From the NCBI GenBank assembly GCA_040385825.1, contig JAZKGQ010000002.1, forward strand, positions 62,001 to 126,000: a stretch of DNA of 64,000 nt, in the 5' to 3' direction. The stretch is from JANNNF01 sp040385825. Lineage in GTDB: Bacteria > Pseudomonadota > Alphaproteobacteria > Rhodobacterales > Rhodobacteraceae. Positions 8,139 through 15,749 of this stretch are shown in pieces (the first letter of the stretch is position 1; each line of letters starts with the position of its first letter). A program made the translations under genes and the position numbers. Below the pieces are notes generated by a model, which was not told the DNA's origin, made no database searches, and worked only from the letters and a program-made list of their open reading frames with translations.

Positions 8139-8179
8139 CAGCGCGGTCCGGGCGCGCTGCCATGGGTCGGACAGGCCGA

Positions 8180-9184
8180 TCAGGGCAACACCTCGGTCAA
8201 TGACCGCGACACGCGCGCGCCGGACCCGGCCTCATCCAGCGGATCGCGGCGCAGGCGGTGCGACAGGGCCATAGGCGCGATCTGGCGCAGGTGGTTGCGG
8301 GTGACGGTCGCATCACCCTGAAACGCGGCCAAGGCACGGGCGGCGCGCAGCAGCGTCAGCTCGCCGCGCAGCCCGTCGGACCCAAGGGCGATGCACAGGG
8401 CCGCACAATCATGCAGCACGGTGTTGGGGGTGGTCAGGGCGGGCAGGGCGACACGGGCCGCAAGGATCTGGTTCTGCAAGCCCGCGTCCATCGGCCGCCA
8501 CAGCGCCATGAAGGCGTCATGCGCCGTGTCATAGGCATCGCGGCGCTGGATCACCTCGACCCGTGTGGCAATATCGCGGGGTGATGTCACCTCGACCGAC
8601 AGGCCGAAACGGTCCAGCAACTGGGGCCGAAGTTCGCCCTCCTCGGGGTTGCCCGACCCCACCAGCACGAAGCGCGCCGGGTGGCGGATCGACAACCCGT
8701 CGCGTTCCACCACGTTTTCACCCGATTGCGCCACATCCAGCAGCAGGTCCACGATGTGATCCTCCAGCAGGTTCACCTCGTCTATGTACAGATACCCCCG
8801 GTTGGCGCGCGCCAGAAGGCCGGGTTCAAACGCCTTTTCGCCGCGCGTCAGGGCGCGTTCTATGTCCAGCGCCCCCACCACCCGGTCTTCGGTCACGCCC
8901 AGGGGCAGGTCGACGACCGGGGTGGGGCGGGTCACGATGCGGGTGGCGGTGACGCCGGCCCAGTCGGGGCACAGATCTGGGCGGGGCGAGTTGACGGGGC
9001 AGCCTTCCACCGCCTCGATCGGCGGCAGCAGGGCGGCAAGGGCGCGGACGGCGGTGGATTTGCCCGTCCCCCGGTCGCCGAACACCAGCACCCCGCCGAT
9101 GCCGGGGTCGATGGCGGTCAGCACCATGGCCAGTTTCATCGCCTCTTGGCCCACGATGGCGGAAAACGGGAAGGGGTGTTTCAT
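8180..9184 (-). CDS. bchI: Magnesium chelatase ATPase subunit I
   Basis: A 334-aa AAA+ ATPase that forms hexamers and drives Mg2+ insertion together with BchD and BchH. Walker A GDRGTGKST is at about residues 36-44, Walker B LYIDEVNLL lies in the middle, and the sensor region VGSGNPEEGELRPQLLDRFG is strongly conserved. I chose the ATG at 9184, which overlaps the crtA stop (ATGA); the 14-codon in-frame extension to 9226 lies inside crtA. The gene is part of the crtA-bchI-bchD-bchO unit, whose promoter lies between crtA and crtI. Confidence 0.97.
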   Translation of the reverse strand: MKHPFPFSAIVGQEAMKLAMVLTAIDPGIGGVLVFGDRGTGKSTAVRALAALLPPIEAVEGCPVNSPRPDLCPDWAGVTATRIVTRPTPVVDLPLGVTEDRVVGALDIERALTRGEKAFEPGLLARANRGYLYIDEVNLLEDHIVDLLLDVAQSGENVVERDGLSIRHPARFVLVGSGNPEEGELRPQLLDRFGLSVEVTSPRDIATRVEVIQRRDAYDTAHDAFMALWRPMDAGLQNQILAARVALPALTTPNTVLHDCAALCIALGSDGLRGELTLLRAARALAAFQGDATVTRNHLRQIAPMALSHRLRRDPLDEAGSGARVSRSLTEVLP

Positions 9185-9888
9185 GCGGCAGCCTTTTGCA
9201 TCAGCAACGGATCGCAACCGGCCCACTGGCCGTCCGACCCCAGAATGTGAAAACGGGCGTAAAGCTCCTCGGCAAACCAGCCCTGTTGGCGTACCGCCTG
9301 TATGGCGCGGCCATGCGGGCCGTCGCCGCGCGCGAACCGCGCCATGCTGGCGGCATCGGGCCAGACCGAGAATGTCACCTGATGCAGCAAGGGCACCTCG
9401 CCAATGCCGATCTTGAAGATCACGTCGGGGTTGTTCCCGATCATGGCCGAGATGCCCGGCACCCGGTTCCAGAACTGCAGGGCACGCGAGGGCTTGATGG
9501 TGGCACGGGTCAGCACGGCCATGGGGCCATCAGCAGAGGCGGTCTGGGCGGCAAAGGGGCTGACCCCGGCCCAGACGCCACGCGCGGAAATCGGCGACAG
9601 ATGCAGGGTCCAAGCTTCGATGCTGCGCCTGCGCCAGCGGGCATGGACCGGGTTGTCGCGGCTGCGCGCCCGCGCCGTGGCCTCATCCGGCCAGACTGCC
9701 AGAATGGCCCAGACATCCCAGTTCGGCCGTGGGGTAAAGCCGTGGCCGGTGCCCGACCCGCACAGCTTCCAGAACAGCGCATCGGGGTCGCGCCGCATGT
9801 CGCGCCGCGCCAGCGCCATTTGCCCCAGCACCCAGAGCCGGGAGGCAAGGCCAGAGAATCGGAACAGGGTCAGGCTGGTGGTTTGCAA
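9181..9888 (-). CDS. crtA: Spheroidene monooxygenase
   Basis: A 235-aa enzyme of the CrtA family, which oxygenates spheroidene at C-2 to spheroidenone when oxygen is present. Recognisable family segments are GSGTGHGFTPRPNWDVWAIL, the RATIKPSRALQFWNRVP block and the C-terminal WFAEELYARFHILGSDGQW. No transmembrane helix is predicted. It is the first gene of the minus-strand unit and divergent from crtI; two PpsR-type palindromes lie in the shared promoter region. Presence of crtA indicates that cells can turn from spheroidene to spheroidenone under oxygen. Confidence 0.95.
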   Translation of the reverse strand: MQTTSLTLFRFSGLASRLWVLGQMALARRDMRRDPDALFWKLCGSGTGHGFTPRPNWDVWAILAVWPDEATARARSRDNPVHARWRRRSIEAWTLHLSPISARGVWAGVSPFAAQTASADGPMAVLTRATIKPSRALQFWNRVPGISAMIGNNPDVIFKIGIGEVPLLHQVTFSVWPDAASMARFARGDGPHGRAIQAVRQQGWFAEELYARFHILGSDGQWAGCDPLLMQKAAA

Positions 9889-9913
9889 GGGCGGAGCGTC
9901 CTTTGCGGCAAGG

Positions 9914-9931
9914 TGTCAATTTAGTTTGACA
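9914..9931. promoter_or_regulatory. PpsR/CrtJ-type operator, crtA side of the crtA-crtI spacer
   Basis: TGTCAATTTAGTTTGACA has perfect 6-bp arms (TGTCAA/TTGACA) and fits TGT-N12-ACA. It lies 25 bp upstream of the crtA start and is paired with a second site 56 bp further, so both divergent units can be repressed from this region. Confidence 0.88.
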
Positions 9932-9987
9932 GTATTGCCGGCGCAGGGAAAGCATTATTGCCATATATCGGGGGCAATCTGCGATAT

Positions 9988-10005
9988 TGTAAATCTAACT
10001 GGACA
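9988..10005. promoter_or_regulatory. PpsR/CrtJ-type operator, crtI side of the crtA-crtI spacer
   Basis: TGTAAATCTAACTGGACA fits TGT-N12-ACA with weaker outer symmetry than its partner at 9914. It lies about 106 bp before the preferred crtI start. Confidence 0.75.
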
Positions 10006-10029
10006 GTCTATCATCAATCACATGAACAG

Positions 10030-10059
10030 CCCGATCCGCTTTGACCCGATCCGCTTTGA
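10030..10059 (+). repeat. Two perfect 15-bp tandem units in the crtI leader
   Basis: CCCGATCCGCTTTGA occurs twice without interruption (10030-10044 and 10045-10059), just before a G/C-rich palindromic repeat. The stretch is in frame with crtI and would be translated only if the upstream ATG at 10022 is used. Confidence 0.9.
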
Positions 10060-10061
10060 CA

Positions 10062-10102
10062 CGCCCCCCACCCCCTCCCTCCCCACAAGGGGGAGGGGGG
10101 CG
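10062..10102 (+). repeat. C-rich/G-rich palindromic repeat, copy A, in the crtI leader
   Basis: A C-rich arm (CCCCCCACCCCCTCCCTCCC) followed by CACAAGG and a G-rich arm can fold into a strong hairpin. The same design recurs at 45874-45919 and as an inverted pair at 52443-52559. Here its G-rich arm supplies the only Shine-Dalgarno-like purines before the crtI ATG at 10112. Confidence 0.8.
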
Positions 10103-10111
10103 CATGACGCC

Positions 10112-11653
10112 ATGCCGGATGGCGTCGGGGCAAGCGAGGCCATCGTCATCGGCGCGGGGTTGGGGGGGCTGGCGTCGGCCATGCGGCTTGGGGCCAAGGG
10201 CTACCGCGTGACGGTGCTTGACCGGCTGGACCGGGCGGGGGGGCGGGGGTCGTCGATCACCCAAGGGGGCCACCGCTTTGATCTGGGGCCGACCATCGTG
10301 ACGGTGCCGCAGGGCTTGCGCGCGTTGTGGGCGGTCTGCGGGCGGGATTTTGACCGCGATGTGACGCTGAAGGCCATGGACCCGTTCTATGAAATCCGCT
10401 GGCAGGATGGGTCCAGCTTTCGCATGGGGCCGGATGAGGCCGCGGTGCGGGCCGAGGTGGCGGCGCTGTCGCCGGGCGATGTGGCGGGGTTCGCGCGGTT
10501 TCAGACCGACAGCGAGGCGCGTTACTGGTTCGGGTTTGAAGACCTTGGCCGCCGCGCCATGCACCGGCTGGCCGACCTGATCAAGGTGCTGCCGAAGTTC
10601 GCCATGCTGCGGGCGGACCGGTCGGTCCATGCCCATGCGGCGTCACGGGTGACCGACCCGCGCCTGCGCTTTGCGCTGTCGTTCCATCCGCTGTTCATTG
10701 GTGGCGATCCGTTCAACGTGACTTCGATGTATATTCTTGTCAGCCATCTGGAGAAGGCCTTTGGCGTGCATTACGCCATGGGCGGGGTGCAGGCGATTGC
10801 CGATGCGATGGTGCGGGTGATCGAGGCACAGGGCGGCTGCGTGGTGCAGGGCGCCGAGGTGGACGAGGTGCTGATCGACCGGGGCCGGGCGGCAGGGGTG
10901 CGGCTGACCACGGGCGAGGAATTGCGGGCAGGCGTGGTGGTGTCCAACGCCGATGCGGGGCACACCTATGACCGGCTGCTGCGCAATGCGCCCAAACGGC
11001 GCTGGACCGGGCCGCGGTTGCAGCGGACGCGGTGGTCGATGGGGCTGTATGTCTGGTATTTCGGCACGGCGGGGACACGCGGCAAATGGGCCGATGTCGG
11101 GCATCATTCCATCGTCGTCGGGCCGCGCTACCGCGAGCATATCAAGGACATCTTCATTCGCGGCAAACTGGCCGATGACATGAGCCTTTATGTGCATCGC
11201 CCGTCGGTCACCGACCCGTCGGTGGCACCCGAAGGGGGCGATACGTTTTATGTGCTCAGCCCCGTGCCGCATCTGGGGCATGACAATGGGGTGGATTGGG
11301 CGCGGGAAAGCGAGACTTACCGTGACAGGATGGCCGCGATGATCGATCAGCGCCTGCTGCCGGGGTTCCGCGACCATATCACCGAAAGCCTTGTCTTCAC
11401 GCCCGAAACCTTTCGCGACAGGTATCTGTCGCCCTATGGCGCGGGGTTTTCCATCGAGCCGCGCATCCTGCAATCGGCGTGGTTCCGGCCCCACAATCTG
11501 TCCGAGGAACTGCCGGGCCTGTTTCTGGCCGGCGCGGGCACCCATCCTGGTGCCGGGGTGCCGGGGGTGATTGCGACGGCTGAGGTGCTGGGGACACTGG
11601 TGCCCGACGCGCCGGTGCGCTGGAAGGCGGCCATGCCGCTGGCAGCAGAATGA
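10112..11653 (+). CDS. crtI: Phytoene desaturase
   Basis: A 513-aa FAD-dependent enzyme that converts phytoene to neurosporene (three desaturations in this group). The N-terminal dinucleotide motif VIGAGLGGLASAMRLGAKG starts about 11 residues in and the C-terminal motif LFLAGAGTHPGAGVPGVI is canonical. I chose ATG 10112 (MPDGVGASEAI), which fits the length and N terminus of Rhodobacter CrtI. A start at ATG 10022 would translate a 15-bp tandem duplication and a palindromic repeat, adding 30 low-complexity residues, and has no ribosome site. The stop overlaps crtB (ATGA). Expression is probably controlled by two PpsR-type operators upstream. Confidence 0.96.
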   Translation: MPDGVGASEAIVIGAGLGGLASAMRLGAKGYRVTVLDRLDRAGGRGSSITQGGHRFDLGPTIVTVPQGLRALWAVCGRDFDRDVTLKAMDPFYEIRWQDGSSFRMGPDEAAVRAEVAALSPGDVAGFARFQTDSEARYWFGFEDLGRRAMHRLADLIKVLPKFAMLRADRSVHAHAASRVTDPRLRFALSFHPLFIGGDPFNVTSMYILVSHLEKAFGVHYAMGGVQAIADAMVRVIEAQGGCVVQGAEVDEVLIDRGRAAGVRLTTGEELRAGVVVSNADAGHTYDRLLRNAPKRRWTGPRLQRTRWSMGLYVWYFGTAGTRGKWADVGHHSIVVGPRYREHIKDIFIRGKLADDMSLYVHRPSVTDPSVAPEGGDTFYVLSPVPHLGHDNGVDWARESETYRDRMAAMIDQRLLPGFRDHITESLVFTPETFRDRYLSPYGAGFSIEPRILQSAWFRPHNLSEELPGLFLAGAGTHPGAGVPGVIATAEVLGTLVPDAPVRWKAAMPLAAE

Positions 11654-12654
11654 TGGCCCCGATGATCGCCCCGGCCGACCTAGAGGCCTGCCGCGCGGCC
11701 ATCCGCACCGGCAGCCTGTCGTTTCATGCGGCGTCAAGACTGCTGCCATCGCGCGTGCGCGACCCGGCGCTGGCGCTCTACGCGTTTTGCAGGCTGGCCG
11801 ATGATGCGGTGGATGAAGGGCGCGACAAGGCCCGCGCCGTGCTGCGCCTGCGCGACCGGCTGGACCGGGTCTACCGTGGCCAGCCCGCCAATGCCGCTGC
11901 GGACCGGGCGTTTGCGGGCGTGGTCGACGGGTTCGACATGCCCCGCGCGCTGCCCGATGCGCTGCTGGAAGGCATGGCCTGGGATGCGGTCGGGCGGCGC
12001 TATGACGATCTGTCGGGTGTGCTGGACTATGCCGCCCGCGTCGCCGCCGCCGTGGGTGCGATGATGTGCGTGCTGATGCGGGTGCGCGACGCGGACGCCT
12101 TGGCGCGGGCCTGCGATCTGGGGCTGGCGATGCAGCTGACCAACATCGCCCGCGACGTGGGCGAAGACGCGCGGGCAGGGCGGGTCTATCTGCCGCTGGA
12201 CTGGCTGCGCGAGGAGGGGATCAGCGATCTGCGCGTGGCCTCGCCGGGTCTGCGCCGCTGTGTCGCGCGGCTGCTGGCCCATGCGCAGGGGCTGTATGCC
12301 CGGTCCGAGGCCGGGGTGTCGGTGCTGCCACTGGATTGCCGGCCGGGGATCCTTGCCGCGCGCCATATCTATGACGGCATCGGCGGGCAGGTGGCGAAGG
12401 CCGGGTTTGACTCGGTGACGCTGCGCGCCCGCACGACCGGGCGGCAAAAGCTGGGCTGGCTGGGGCTGGCCGTGCTGCGCAGCGGGGTGGGGGCAGTCTT
12501 GCCGCGCCCGCCCGCCCTGCACGCCCGCGCCGCACCCGAGGTGGCGTTTCTGGTGCAGGCCGCCTGCCGCCCCGCCCCTGCGCGCGGCAGGTCGGAGGCC
12601 TTGCTGGGCGTGCTGGCGCAACTGGAGGCAAGGGATCGCGCGCTCTCGCCATAA
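11650..12654 (+). CDS. crtB: Phytoene synthase
   Basis: A 334-aa squalene/phytoene synthase family enzyme that condenses two GGPP molecules head to head to form phytoene. The first Asp-rich motif DDAVDEG is at about residues 51-57 and the second, QLTNIARDVGEDARAGRVYL, starts near residue 162. The start at 11650 overlaps the crtI stop (ATGA); a second ATG at 11653 is equally possible. It is followed after 61 nt by tspO on the same strand. The product, phytoene, is the substrate of CrtI encoded just upstream. Confidence 0.96.
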   Translation: MMAPMIAPADLEACRAAIRTGSLSFHAASRLLPSRVRDPALALYAFCRLADDAVDEGRDKARAVLRLRDRLDRVYRGQPANAAADRAFAGVVDGFDMPRALPDALLEGMAWDAVGRRYDDLSGVLDYAARVAAAVGAMMCVLMRVRDADALARACDLGLAMQLTNIARDVGEDARAGRVYLPLDWLREEGISDLRVASPGLRRCVARLLAHAQGLYARSEAGVSVLPLDCRPGILAARHIYDGIGGQVAKAGFDSVTLRARTTGRQKLGWLGLAVLRSGVGAVLPRPPALHARAAPEVAFLVQAACRPAPARGRSEALLGVLAQLEARDRALSP

Positions 12655-12715
12655 GGGGCTTGGATTGGCGCGGGGGCTGGCCTAGGTTTCAGAGCCGCCC
12701 TGAAAGGTCACACCG

Positions 12716-13210
12716 ATGGATTTCGCCCTGTTCGCAACCTACCTTGCCGCCTGCGGCGCTGCCGCGGCCACAGGGGCGATGTTTTCGCCGGGGCCGTGGT
12801 ATCGCGGGCTGGTCAAGCCGTGGTGGACGCCGAAGGACTGGATGTTTCCGGTGGTCTGGACCTGCCTTTACATCCTGATGGCCTGGTCGGCGATGCGGGT
12901 GTCGGGCCTGCCGGGGGCCGGATTTGCCCTGGCGTTCTGGGCCGTGCAGATCGCGCTGAACACGCTGTGGACGCCGGTGTTCTTTGGCCTGCGGCGGATA
13001 CGGGCCGGGATGGTGGTGATGGCGGGTCTGTGGCTGGCGGTGGCGGCGACGACGGTGGCGTTCTGGCAACTGGACCGGGTGGCGGGGGCGATGTTCGCGC
13101 CTTATCTGGTCTGGGTCAGCGTGGCGGGGGCGCTGAACCTGTGGGTCATGCTGCACAATCCTGACGGGGTTGCGGGCCAGGTAAGCCGCGACAGGGGGCC
13201 GGCCCCCTGA
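12716..13210 (+). CDS. tspO: TspO/MBR family tryptophan-rich sensory membrane protein
   Basis: A 164-aa protein with five transmembrane helices. The signature WYRGLVKPWWTPKDWMFPVVW (two segments around residues 28-48) and the Trp-rich core ALNTLWTPVFF identify the TspO/mitochondrial benzodiazepine receptor family. In Rhodobacter TspO lies in the outer membrane and negatively affects pigment gene expression in response to oxygen, possibly through tetrapyrrole handling. Its place after crtI-crtB is the standard PGC location. It converges on crtC. Confidence 0.95.
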   Translation: MDFALFATYLAACGAAAATGAMFSPGPWYRGLVKPWWTPKDWMFPVVWTCLYILMAWSAMRVSGLPGAGFALAFWAVQIALNTLWTPVFFGLRRIRAGMVVMAGLWLAVAATTVAFWQLDRVAGAMFAPYLVWVSVAGALNLWVMLHNPDGVAGQVSRDRGPAP

Positions 13211-13212
13211 CC

Positions 13213-13244
13213 CCCGAGATATTTGAGCCAATGTGAAAGGCTCA
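13213..13244. terminator. Convergent tspO/crtC spacer with hairpin and GAGATATTTG motif
   Basis: TGAGCC (13224-13229) and GGCTCA (13239-13244) form a 6-bp stem over a 9-nt loop, and the crtC stop lies in the right arm. The hairpin is embedded in a GAGATATTTGAGCCAATGTG motif that resembles sequences at 5595, 36787 and 46529. There is no U-tract, so this is at most a weak bidirectional terminator. Confidence 0.4.
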
Positions 13245-14105
13245 GGGCCAGTTGGCGCGGCGGGGCACGCGAACCGCCAGCATGGGTTTCAGGGCTGGAT
13301 TGCGAAAGCGTGTCAGATCAAGCGCTTCGTGAACGCCTGTGGTGATCTCGCCGTCGATCCGCGTTTGCACCAGACTGCGCGAATAGAACGGCGCGTCCAG
13401 CATGGCCAGCATCTGGCGCGGCTGAAAGCCCGCATCGGCGCGGGTTTCGCGGCGCACCTGCCACAGGCTGCGGCGGAATCCCGTCAGCGGCGGCGGGGTG
13501 ATTTCGCGGGCCGTGCCGCTGGCATCGACCTCCAGCCCGAGGGCGAGGGTGGAACCATCGGCGCGGATCGCATCGTAGAGGCAGACCGTCCGGCCGCGCA
13601 GCGGAAAGCGGCCCCATGTCCAGAACCGGAAATCGGACTCCAGCGCCGCGGTGCCGAAATTGGCGTCGAAATAGCCGTGGCCCTGCCAGCGGTGGCCTTG
13701 GGTCAGGTCCACCGAAATGCTGCAACGGGGCGCAAAGGGGCGCCAGAGGTGGCGGCCATCGGGGGTCAGGCGGACCTCAACATCCGTCACGGCCTGCGGC
13801 GTCAGGGTGATGGTGCCGCGCACCGGGCTGATCATCGGGGGGGCGCCGATCTCGTCAATCCGGATCACCAGATCGCGCCCGGTCCAGTGCATCGAGGACG
13901 GCCCGACCGTCAGCGTGTCGCGCGACTGGCGCAGCGCAGACCGGCCCCGGTCGGTCATGGTGAACCGCCCGCCGGGACCATAGGTGGCAACGTTGATGCA
14001 GCAATGGTTCTGCGGATCGCGCCGCCCCGACCAGCCATACCACGGCGAGAACACCGACCCGATGAAGCCGATGACGGATACTGCCCGTTTGCCGTCATCC
14101 GACAC
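13242..14105 (-). CDS. crtC: Carotenoid 1,2-hydratase (hydroxyneurosporene synthase)
   Basis: A 287-aa enzyme that adds water to the C-1,2 double bond of neurosporene. Family segments VIGFIGSVFSPWYGWSGRRD, NHCCINVATYGP and HWTGRDLVIRI are clear. I chose the GTG at 14105, five nucleotides after the crtD stop; no ATG, GTG or TTG exists just upstream in frame. Curiously the same frame upstream, inside the 3-prime end of crtD, reads YAWWYIDG, which I recall as part of the N-terminal region of longer CrtC proteins. Encoded together with crtD, with the crtD promoter carrying a PpsR site. Confidence 0.93.
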   Translation of the reverse strand: MSDDGKRAVSVIGFIGSVFSPWYGWSGRRDPQNHCCINVATYGPGGRFTMTDRGRSALRQSRDTLTVGPSSMHWTGRDLVIRIDEIGAPPMISPVRGTITLTPQAVTDVEVRLTPDGRHLWRPFAPRCSISVDLTQGHRWQGHGYFDANFGTAALESDFRFWTWGRFPLRGRTVCLYDAIRADGSTLALGLEVDASGTAREITPPPLTGFRRSLWQVRRETRADAGFQPRQMLAMLDAPFYSRSLVQTRIDGEITTGVHEALDLTRFRNPALKPMLAVRVPRRANWP

Positions 14106-14110
14106 GCCGT

Positions 14111-15622
14111 CTATGTACCACCACGCATAGCCATTGGGGGCGACGGCGACGCGGAAGTCAGGTCGCGTATCATCGCCTCGGCCGCGTGCTGGCCGGACAG
14201 GGCTGCCATCGGCACCCCCGCCCCCGGATGCGCCCCCCCCCCCGCCAGATAGAGGCCCGGCAGGGCCGTCCGGGCCTGCGGGCGACGGAAGGCCGCCAAG
14301 GTGCCTTCCGGGCTGCGCCCGTAGATCGCGCCCATCGACCCCGCAAACCGCTGCGCCAGCAGGGTTGGCGTGGTCAGACCCTGCGGCGAGGGGGTGAAGC
14401 CCAGCCCCATCCGGGCCAGCGGTGGAAAGGTGCGGCTGCGGCATGTGTCGGTTTCCTGTGTAGGGGCGGGGCGGTTGGCAGGGGCGTTCAGAAGGATCTC
14501 GAACCGTTCCACCGGGGGGGCGGGGCCTGTGGCGCGGTCCTGCGCGCAAAGATAAAGCGTGGGGGCGTCGGGCATCTGGCCGCGCCCGATGGGGCCGAAT
14601 TCGGCCTGCGGGTCGGCGGTGAAGAACAGGTTGTGGTGGATCAGATCGGCGGCGCGCGGCCCGGTGGGGCTGGCGGCAAAGGCCCAGACATAGGCCGACA
14701 GGCTGGGCGGGCCGGGTGTGGCGCAGGCCTTGCGGGCGGTGTCGCCCAGTAGACCCGCCACCAGCGCGCCGGGGTCGCCGTTGAACAGCGCGGCACTACA
14801 GGGCAGAGTGGCCCCGCCCGCAATCTGGACCCCGGTGACGCGCCCGCCCTGGGTCACGATCCGCTGCGCCGGGGTGGCATAGCGGAAGCTGACCCCCAGC
14901 CGTTCGGCAAGGCAGGCCAGTTGCGCCGCAAGCCTGTGCATTCCGCCCCGCACCGCCCAGACCCCCGCCGCCTCGGCCCGCCAGATCAGCGCCAGAATCC
15001 CCGGCGCATGGCCGGGTCTGCCGCCGACATAGGTCGCATAGCGGCCGAACAGCTGAATCAGCCGCGGGTCGCGGAAATGCAGGGCCAGCAGGCGGGTCAG
15101 GGTCATGCCGGGCACAAGCGCGGGCCAGAGCCGGGGCCGGCGCAGGGTGGCGCGCAGGATGGCGGGCAGGTCGGGGCGGGGCGACAGCATCACCGGGGCC
15201 TCGAACGCCTGATACAGCCCGGTGGCGAGGCGGTCGAACCGGGCAAAGGCGGCAGCCTCGCGCGGGCCTGCAAAGGCATGGATGGCGGCGATATTTGCAT
15301 CCGTCTCGGGGAACAGGTCCAGCCGCGACCCGTCGGGCCAGAAATGGCGGGCGAGGATGGGTTGGCGGGTCAGCGTCACATGGTCGTCAAGGCGTTCGCC
15401 CGCCAGCGCGAACAGCGCGTCAAACGTGGCGCGCAGGGTCAGCACGGTTGGCCCCGCATCGACCGGGCCTGCGGCAGAGGGAAACGCTCGCGCCTTGCCG
15501 CCGGGGGTATCCGCGCTTTCCAGCACCGTCACCCGCAGCCCTGCGGCGGCAAGCCGGATCGCGGCCGAAAGCCCGCCCATGCCCGCCCCGATCACGATGA
15601 CCTTTTCCGCTGTCCTCTGCAT
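14111..15622 (-). CDS. crtD: 1-hydroxycarotenoid 3,4-desaturase (methoxyneurosporene dehydrogenase)
   Basis: A 503-aa FAD-dependent carotenoid desaturase, paralogous to CrtI, which introduces the C-3,4 double bond in the spheroidene pathway. FAD motif VIGAGMGGLSAAIRLAAAG is at about residues 10-28, PGGKARAF follows, and the C-terminal motif LYLAGGGAHPGAGVPMAALSG is canonical. ATG 15622 is the start; the stop TAG at 14111 is five nucleotides before the crtC GTG. The gene diverges from crtE across a spacer containing one strong PpsR-type palindrome. Confidence 0.95.
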   Translation of the reverse strand: MQRTAEKVIVIGAGMGGLSAAIRLAAAGLRVTVLESADTPGGKARAFPSAAGPVDAGPTVLTLRATFDALFALAGERLDDHVTLTRQPILARHFWPDGSRLDLFPETDANIAAIHAFAGPREAAAFARFDRLATGLYQAFEAPVMLSPRPDLPAILRATLRRPRLWPALVPGMTLTRLLALHFRDPRLIQLFGRYATYVGGRPGHAPGILALIWRAEAAGVWAVRGGMHRLAAQLACLAERLGVSFRYATPAQRIVTQGGRVTGVQIAGGATLPCSAALFNGDPGALVAGLLGDTARKACATPGPPSLSAYVWAFAASPTGPRAADLIHHNLFFTADPQAEFGPIGRGQMPDAPTLYLCAQDRATGPAPPVERFEILLNAPANRPAPTQETDTCRSRTFPPLARMGLGFTPSPQGLTTPTLLAQRFAGSMGAIYGRSPEGTLAAFRRPQARTALPGLYLAGGGAHPGAGVPMAALSGQHAAEAMIRDLTSASPSPPMAMRGGT

Positions 15623-15675
15623 GGGCCAAGGGTGCCCCCGCGGCCGTCCTGCTGTCCAGCCTCATTGCGACAAAC

Positions 15676-15693
15676 TGTAAGTTTTTATTTACA
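15676..15693. promoter_or_regulatory. PpsR/CrtJ-type operator between crtD and crtE
   Basis: TGTAAGTTTTTATTTACA fits TGT-N12-ACA and differs from the distal bchG operator at 1604 by a single central base. It lies 53 bp from the crtD start and 56 bp from the crtE start, so it can serve both divergent promoters. No second site of correct spacing was seen in this gap. Confidence 0.87.
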
Positions 15694-15749
15694 CATTGGC
15701 CGCTACCGTGCAGATTGCAGGGGTCAGGCGGGCCGCGAAAGGGCGCGAG

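Noticed and set aside
9404..10021. Extension of the crtI frame through crtA
   Set aside because: It runs antisense to crtA and across the promoter with PpsR sites, so it cannot be the protein start.
15655..15674. A second TGT...ACA pair in the crtD-crtE spacer
   Set aside because: The spacing is 14 nt rather than 12 and the arms are not symmetric, so it does not meet the PpsR consensus.
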